Assembly: GCA_001730085.1 (NCBI GenBank)
Contig: MDLB01000105.1
Span: 1-64,000 of the forward strand
Reading direction: 5' to 3'
From: PVC group bacterium (ex Bugula neritina AB1)
GTDB lineage: Bacteria; GCA-001730085
DNA length: 64,000 bases
A program made the translations under genes and the position numbers. Positions 59,537 to 64,000 of this stretch are shown here, in pieces; the stretch's first letter is position 1, and each line of letters opens with the position of its first letter. The notes beneath the pieces are model-generated. The model was not told the origin of the DNA. It worked only from the letters and a program-made list of their open reading frames with translations, and ran no database searches.

Positions 59537-59591
59537 AGGAATCCTTTTAATTTAGTATTTATATAATAAAAATATAAAAATCCATATAAAA

Positions 59592-59621
59592 GTTATAGAT
59601 TTTTTTTATAAAAAATTGCAA
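59592..59621 (-). promoter_or_regulatory. Candidate promoter of the giant gene
   Basis: On the minus strand TTGCAA (59621-59616), an 18-base spacer and TATAAC (59597-59592), about 55 bases before the start codon. AT-rich surroundings make chance matches likely. Confidence 0.3.
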
Positions 59622-59850
59622 AATTATTTTTAAATTTTTTATAAAAAAAAATATTAAATATACATATAAAATTAATATAAGTATATTCATTTAAATTTAA
59701 ACAATTTAAATTAATTTCATACGAAGACCTATCTAGAAATGATATATTTTAAATATCCAGTTAATTTATTAAATTTAAATATCAAATAAAATAATTATTC
59801 TTTTCGCTAAATATTTAGAATTCCAATAGTTTGATATAAAAAACTTTAGG

Positions 59851-59880
59851 TTGATAAAGTGTAAAAAAAAACTCTATAAT
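59851..59880 (+). promoter_or_regulatory. Sigma-70-like promoter upstream of the pseudogene
   Basis: TTGATA, an 18-base spacer and a perfect TATAAT. Transcription would begin near 59,887, some 115 bases before the former start codon at 60002. An AAGGA ribosome-site remnant lies near 59,981. Confidence 0.5.
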
Positions 59881-60001
59881 CCTGATCCTAAAAATTTTTT
59901 AATAAGTAACATTTTTACAAGCGCTCTAAGTTACTATACAGATATACTAGTTTCATTATTAATTACTATCATTATTATTTTAAGGATTAGAGACTCCAAT
60001 A

Positions 60002-61581
60002 ATATTTTTATTTAGAAAAATTTACTTTATCTCTATCCTTTCCTTTCTTCTCATTTTTTCACAGCAAAACATAAGACCTTTATCTTTGATTTCTCAACTT
60101 CCTTATTTAAAGATAGATACTAATGAAACTCAGACAAATCCTCTTTCTTTAACACAAAGGGATTTTCCTCAAGAATCTTTTAATGATCTTTGGCAAAAAA
60201 TTTTAAATCCACAGACTGGTCTGCCGTGAGGCAGTAAAGATGAGATTCTTCAGGAGTATACACTGGCTTTGATTGATTGCCTTGAACCAACTTCTTCCGC
60301 TATCAAATATTTAAAAGAAAGCAACCCTTTAAACGAAGAAACCCCTTTAACTGCTATGGGAGAAGGCAATCCTTCTCATTATTCAGAGCGTTTGCAAAGA
60401 TCTATTGAAGATCTATTTACAAATAAGGAATTAACCATTAATGAAGATTTTTTAAATAAATTTACTGCACGTATTCATTTTCTTTACCCTGTAGAGTGGA
60501 CTTTAAACCAAAATTCTTCCAAAAAAGCTTTACAAATACTTCAAAGTGCCGAAAAAGCATATACTGATTTCAATACATCTATGGAAAATCTTATCTCTGA
60601 TTGGCAAAGTGATTCTCAAAATAAACTTTTATTCGAAGAAAATTGGGAAAACTTTCTAGAAGAACTTACAACACATTCGACTTCAACTTCTTTCCTCCGC
60701 GCAGCTTTAAATAACCCCTTTTTGCACTTTCCTTCTTTGTTATAACCTTTATAGATCTTTTGCAATGAAATACCTTATAGAGCCTTCTTTTAGATGCCGG
60801 TGTCGAACTGTAAAAAAAGTTACACTAGCTGATTCTCTAAACTCACTTCCTGAAACCTCTAGCAATTTTCCATCAAGATTGGGATTAAATACTGACTCTG
60901 ACTCTTCTTTTAAGCTACCTAATAGTTCTGATCTTCATGATACTGTAGACAAAAATCTGACCAACTATTTAGGAAGAAAGTTGTTTATAAGGAACTTTGT
61001 ACCTGCAGACTTAATAAACTTTATATTTTTAGGCCTTACTATATTCATATACATAATGTCTATATTTAACTAAAATATATATAGAATATTATTCGTAGCT
61101 GCTTTATTGTTTTTAATAATAGGAATCTCCTATGCTTTTAATTTAAATATTTTGTCATTTAAAATATCAGACTCAAAAATTCATAAAGTATTTCCATTAT
61201 TATTCGTAATTTATTCATTTTTTAATTTTTTATTTTTATTTATTTTTATTAATACAAATATTTTATTATATTTATTAATAAATTATATTTTTTTTTAGCA
61301 TTAATAGTCCTTCTCTTTAACATATTTATGATATATTTATTAATAAGGTTTAAAGTTTTTTCTACTATAAAAACACAATTTTCTAACTATGAAAAAAACA
61401 CCTTGACGGATCTAAAAAAGCTTTTAATTGGAAAAAAACAATAGAAATCTTCGATAAAGACCTAGCCTCATCAGGTTTCTTTTCTCTCTGGAACAACTTA
61501 ATAGACAAAGAAACTGAAAGCCCTTGGTCAAATGAAGATCAAATTATAAATCACTATGTATGTCATTTCGTTCCATATTAA
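60002..61581 (+). pseudogene. Decayed copy of the two-module membrane protein
   Basis: It aligns along its length with the intact gene at 61770. The start is ATA (60002) where the paralogue has ATG; the signal peptide (LSFLLIFSQQN) remains. At 60227 a TGA replaces the Trp of the conserved PW motif (GLP-stop-GSKDEILQEYTLAL). The frame then stays open to TAA at 60743. After that the similarity continues in other frames: 60765-61073 and 61107-61298 (the linker, GRK motif and membrane segments), 61298-61436, and finally 61423-61581 (FNWKKTIEIFDKD to SPWSNED), where it stops in the second module. At least three frame changes separate these pieces. The organism reads TGA as stop, because the giant gene has no in-frame TGA. 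Expression of a fragment cannot be excluded, since the promoter and the first 75 codons survive. Confidence 0.85.
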
Positions 61582-61672
61582 AATGATAATTATAAAATTA
61601 AATTTAATTTTAATTTTCAAGGAATGAATGACATTTTAAAAAATGATTAAAAGAAAAATAAAACTATATATC

Positions 61673-61701
61673 TTGAATTTAATCTTTTTTTTAAATATAA
61701 T
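61673..61701 (+). promoter_or_regulatory. Sigma-70-like promoter of the intact two-module gene
   Basis: TTGAAT, a 17-base spacer and a perfect TATAAT. The predicted transcript begins near 61,708, about 62 bases before the ATG at 61770. Confidence 0.55.
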
Positions 61702-61739
61702 CAATAAATTATTCATTCTAAAATTTTATTGATTTTTTT
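61699..61739 (+). terminator. Hairpin with T-run overlapping the promoter -10
   Basis: AATCAATAAA (61699-61708) pairs exactly with TTTATTGATT (61725-61734), loop 16 bases, followed by more T to 61739. All pairs but two are A-T, so it is weak. It may end readthrough from the pseudogene or act as a leader structure for the next gene. Its first arm overlaps the -10 box. Confidence 0.35.
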
Positions 61740-61754
61740 ATAATCATAGAAAAT

Positions 61755-61761
61755 AAAAGGA
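61755..61761 (+). promoter_or_regulatory. Ribosome binding site of the intact two-module gene
   Basis: AAAAGGA, eight bases before the ATG at 61770. It fixes the start and is followed directly by a signal peptide. Confidence 0.75.
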
Positions 61762-61769
61762 CTTTGATA

Positions 61770-64000
61770 ATGCTTTTCAATAAAAAACTTTTTTTCGCAT
61801 ACACACTCTCTTTTATTCTCATTTTTTCGCAACAAAATACAAAGGCTTTATCTTTACATTCTTCTCTTAAACCTTACACAAGAGACATTATCCCAAGTAA
61901 GTCCTTGGAAGAAATTTCACCCGATTTAAGCTTAAAAAAAGAGTCTCCTCGAACAAAATTTTTAAACATTTTAAAAGAAACTTTCGACAAAAGAACTGGT
62001 GTCCCTTGGTCTAGTAAAACTGATATTCTTGAACAATATACACTAGCACTGATTCCTCTTTTATCAAAAGATGTGAATGAATCTTCCATTATGTCGCTAG
62101 AGGCAAAAAAAAAAAAATTAATCTCTTCTATTCTTAGAAAAGCTCCTCAAGATAAAGACCCTTTCATTCTAAATAAAAAAATTTTAAATATTTTAGTTAA
62201 CAAACTATGGGATATTTATCCTTTAGAATGGACTTTTAATAAAGTAAATACTCAACAAGTCCTTGCCCTACTAGAAGATGCGAAGAACACCTATACTCGT
62301 TTCTCTGAATCTATGAAAATCTTAAACGAAGCTTGGGACTACGAACAAGATTTATTTGCACCAGACACTCCCAACACTCCCAATAATAAAAATGCTTTCC
62401 AAGAAAACTGGACATCTTTAGTCAACGAGTTTCGTACGGCAACGCGTCTTACCGAAAACTCTTCCCTCGATGCAGTCGCTTCTGTATCTGCAGTCGCTTC
62501 TGTATCTGCTCTCTCTCTTTATCAGTCTTTACCCAGGCTTCAACGGAGGCTTCCTGCCGTAGAAAATCCTCTTTCATCCCTACCTTCCCTTTATAGGCTT
62601 TACAGGATTTTTACAACACACTACCTTAACGATCCATCATTCTTAACGGCCAATAAGCTACCCTTACACACACCCTCCTCCTCTTCAAAGTTTAACCTCC
62701 CGAGTAGATTTGATCTTAATAGCTTCATAAAAAATGATTTGAGAAATTTCTCAGGTAGAAAAAGATTTATACATTATTTTAAATTAGCAAACATAACAGG
62801 ATTAATATCTTTAGCGTTCTCTATACCTATGCTCGTTATGCTTATTTTTAATGTAGAAGCCCATATTCTAGGAATTGTCTCTATTATATATTTTATATTC
62901 ATTATTTTTTCATCCTTTTTTCAACTTAGAATACTTTCGTTCATAAAAAATGAATCCATTTTTTATAAAATTATAAATATAAGCTTTATCATTTATTCTT
63001 TTTCTCACTTCATATTATCTATGATATTAACAGGTTCACCTAGTTTATTTAATTTGAACCTAGCTTCTTTTATCGTTTTAATTTCAATCTTTGTAATCTT
63101 CAATATAGCAACTCTATTCTTATTAAAAAAGTTAAAAAAATTTGCTAAAATACAAACATCTTTTTCTCCACTCAAAGACGAAGAAACTTACCGAAGTAGA
63201 CTATTTTTTAATTGGACAAAATGTATCCAAACATTTGATAAGGAGATAGCTTTAGAGCTTTCATCTGAACCTTTTTTTGGTTTTTTTCATTTCTTTCAAA
63301 GCATCTTAGATAGAAGAACAAACACCCCTTGGCCTGATACAAGTGATATCCTTGAACAACATATTTTAAGCCTGCATAGCCATTTAAAAATCAAACCCAC
63401 TTCCCAAGGAACAGTATCTAGCAACATAATTTTTAGTCATAGCGAAAAAGATTTCGCCAAAGAACTTATGAGTCTTTTGGCTCAAAGCGATAATTTTTTC
63501 CCTTGGGATAAAGATTTTTTAGATGCCTTTGCTGAAAAACTTTGGCAAATATATACTCTAGGATGGCAAATAGAAGAAACTTTACCTAGAGCAATTGTCG
63601 ATATTTTTAAAAATGCTCAAATCACATACATCTCATTTGTAAATGCTCGAACCTTACTTAAAGAAGCTTGGGATTCAAACTTACACTCATCTTCTTTTGA
63701 AGAAAATTGGGAAAGTTTAGTCAAAGAATTTAGTTCAAGAAACATAAGCCCTACAGTCACCAATCTTGAACAAGAAAAAAAAAGATTGCCATCCTTCTAT
63801 GCTCTTTATGAAGGTTTTAGCGATAAATGCAAAAAGGATAAGGACTTTCTAAGAAAATGTCAAAATGCCAACAAAAATGTTACCGTACCATGGATTAGCC
63901 TTCCCAACAGATTAACTCTTAATAGAATTATCTCCGAAGACATTAGATTTTCCTCTCTACGAAAATCTTTTATTAAACGCACCGTATTATTAAATCTCAC
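61770..64000 (+). CDS. Two-module secreted/membrane protein of unknown function, 3' end beyond the window (at least 743 aa)
   Basis: The frame is open from ATG 61770 to the window edge with no stop. Residues 1-27 are a signal peptide (LSFILIFSQQN-TKALS). Module A (about 50-260) has RTGVPWSSKTDILEQ (Trp 80), LWDIYPLEWT and FQENWTSLVNEF. Then come a Ser/Pro-rich linker and four hydrophobic segments (about 343-361, 366-386, 401-421 and 431-452). Module B (about 470 to the edge) repeats the same order: RTNTPWPDTSDILEQ (Trp 521), LWQIYTLGWQ and FEENWESLVKEF. The two modules should lie on the same side of the membrane if all four segments span it. No family is recognised. A run of 13 A (62105-62117) and a perfect 18-base tandem repeat (62472-62507) lie within module A and its linker. 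A decayed paralogue lies immediately upstream. Confidence 0.88.
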   Translation, partial: MLFNKKLFFAYTLSFILIFSQQNTKALSLHSSLKPYTRDIIPSKSLEEISPDLSLKKESPRTKFLNILKETFDKRTGVPWSSKTDILEQYTLALIPLLSKDVNESSIMSLEAKKKKLISSILRKAPQDKDPFILNKKILNILVNKLWDIYPLEWTFNKVNTQQVLALLEDAKNTYTRFSESMKILNEAWDYEQDLFAPDTPNTPNNKNAFQENWTSLVNEFRTATRLTENSSLDAVASVSAVASVSALSLYQSLPRLQRRLPAVENPLSSLPSLYRLYRIFTTHYLNDPSFLTANKLPLHTPSSSSKFNLPSRFDLNSFIKNDLRNFSGRKRFIHYFKLANITGLISLAFSIPMLVMLIFNVEAHILGIVSIIYFIFIIFSSFFQLRILSFIKNESIFYKIINISFIIYSFSHFILSMILTGSPSLFNLNLASFIVLISIFVIFNIATLFLLKKLKKFAKIQTSFSPLKDEETYRSRLFFNWTKCIQTFDKEIALELSSEPFFGFFHFFQSILDRRTNTPWPDTSDILEQHILSLHSHLKIKPTSQGTVSSNIIFSHSEKDFAKELMSLLAQSDNFFPWDKDFLDAFAEKLWQIYTLGWQIEETLPRAIVDIFKNAQITYISFVNARTLLKEAWDSNLHSSSFEENWESLVKEFSSRNISPTVTNLEQEKKRLPSFYALYEGFSDKCKKDKDFLRKCQNANKNVTVPWISLPNRLTLNRIISEDIRFSSLRKSFIKRTVLLNL
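62105..62117 (+). repeat. Homopolymer run of 13 A inside a coding region
   Basis: Codes for part of EAKKKKL in the two-module protein. Losing one A would bring TAA into frame directly after the run, so slippage here switches off everything after about residue 116. Confidence 0.9.
62472..62507 (+). repeat. Perfect 18-bp tandem repeat (two copies)
   Basis: 62472-62489 equals 62490-62507 and encodes AVASVS twice. In frame, and located in the linker after module A. Confidence 0.9.

Larger units (their letters stand above)
21430..59110 (-). other. YD/RHS-like repeat region of the giant protein
   Basis: Residues about 143 to 12,700. A unit close to [YF]-[ND]-x-x-G-[QRN]-x-x-[SG]-Y-x-[ED] recurs many times, for example YDKKGNILSY near residue 237, YDQRGNIRSY near 2,102, YNNLGQMTSF near 5,275, YNNVGQMNSY near 5,936 and YDDLGQLKSY near 6,001. 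In the first cluster (140-440) units are spaced by about 35-40 residues and alternate with a W-E/G position. RHS/YD repeats of known structure form long beta-sheet ribbons or shells, so an extended surface structure is expected. Helical insertions interrupt the array, mainly at about 600-900, 3,700-5,000, 6,880-7,100, 7,820-7,980 and 8,950-9,220. No DPxGL-type RHS core was seen. Confidence 0.8.
59537..60001. other. Divergent intergenic region between the giant gene and the plus-strand family
   Basis: Extremely AT-rich, no gene, tRNA or repeat seen. It carries the ribosome site of the giant gene (59543-59548), a weak minus-strand promoter candidate (59592-59621) and a good plus-strand promoter candidate (59851-59880). 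Confidence 0.7.

Noticed and set aside
21430-59110. RHS polymorphic toxin
   Set aside because: The YD-like repeats fit, but there is no RHS core motif, no variable C-terminal toxin after such a core and no small immunity gene. The protein continues into membrane clusters and an ATPase.
60227-60229. TGA read as tryptophan (alternative genetic code)
   Set aside because: The position is a conserved Trp, but the giant gene uses no in-frame TGA in 18,253 codons and itself ends in TGA. The same pseudogene also has a lost start and frameshifts.
60269-60745. Independent 158-residue gene starting with ATT
   Set aside because: It is the in-frame continuation of the pseudogene after the TGA at 60227, with similarity running through the supposed start.
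1-64000. tRNA, rRNA or CRISPR array
   Set aside because: The non-coding stretches were read for cloverleaf-like ends, conserved rRNA segments and regularly spaced repeats; none was found.

Overview
The window is AT-rich bacterial DNA dominated by one uninterrupted minus-strand gene of 54,762 bases (4775-59536) that encodes an 18,253-residue protein of roughly 2 MDa. It starts with a signal or anchor segment. About 12,700 residues of YD/RHS-like repeats follow, with helical insertions and a few EF-hand-like loops between them. The last third holds five membrane-segment clusters, a long coiled coil, a superfamily 2 ATPase domain with readable Walker A, DEAH, TGTT and GRDR motifs, and a helical C-terminus. 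From general knowledge, chains of this size with repeats, membrane segments and SecA-like ATPase parts are best known from host-associated or predatory lineages such as Omnitrophota. That placement is inference from architecture; there is no rRNA or marker gene here to test it.

Left flank (1-4774, minus strand). Two tandem copies of a roughly 2.2-kb unit each carry a signal-peptide protein (486-2009 and 2767-4221) and a broken small secreted-protein gene (1-149 at the edge, and 2117-2418). A third tail fragment of the broken gene lies at 4338-4380. The non-coding part of the unit is nearly identical between copies while the mature proteins have diverged strongly. A 53-base perfect inverted repeat flanked by TTATT on both sides (4585-4647) lies between this array and the end of the giant gene.

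Right flank (59537-64000, plus strand). A divergently transcribed gene family begins here. The first member (60002-61581) is a pseudogene: its start ATG has become ATA, a conserved Trp codon has become TGA, and it has several frameshifts. The second member (61770 to beyond the window edge) is intact as far as it can be read. It has a signal peptide, two copies of a module built around a T-x-x-P-W...DILEQ motif, and four membrane segments between the modules. It carries a run of 13 A within the coding sequence.

Taken together, this is an envelope- or host-interaction locus: a giant exported and membrane-inserted repeat protein with its own ATPase domain, flanked by duplicating and decaying families of secreted or membrane proteins. 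No tRNA, rRNA, CRISPR array or transposase gene was seen.
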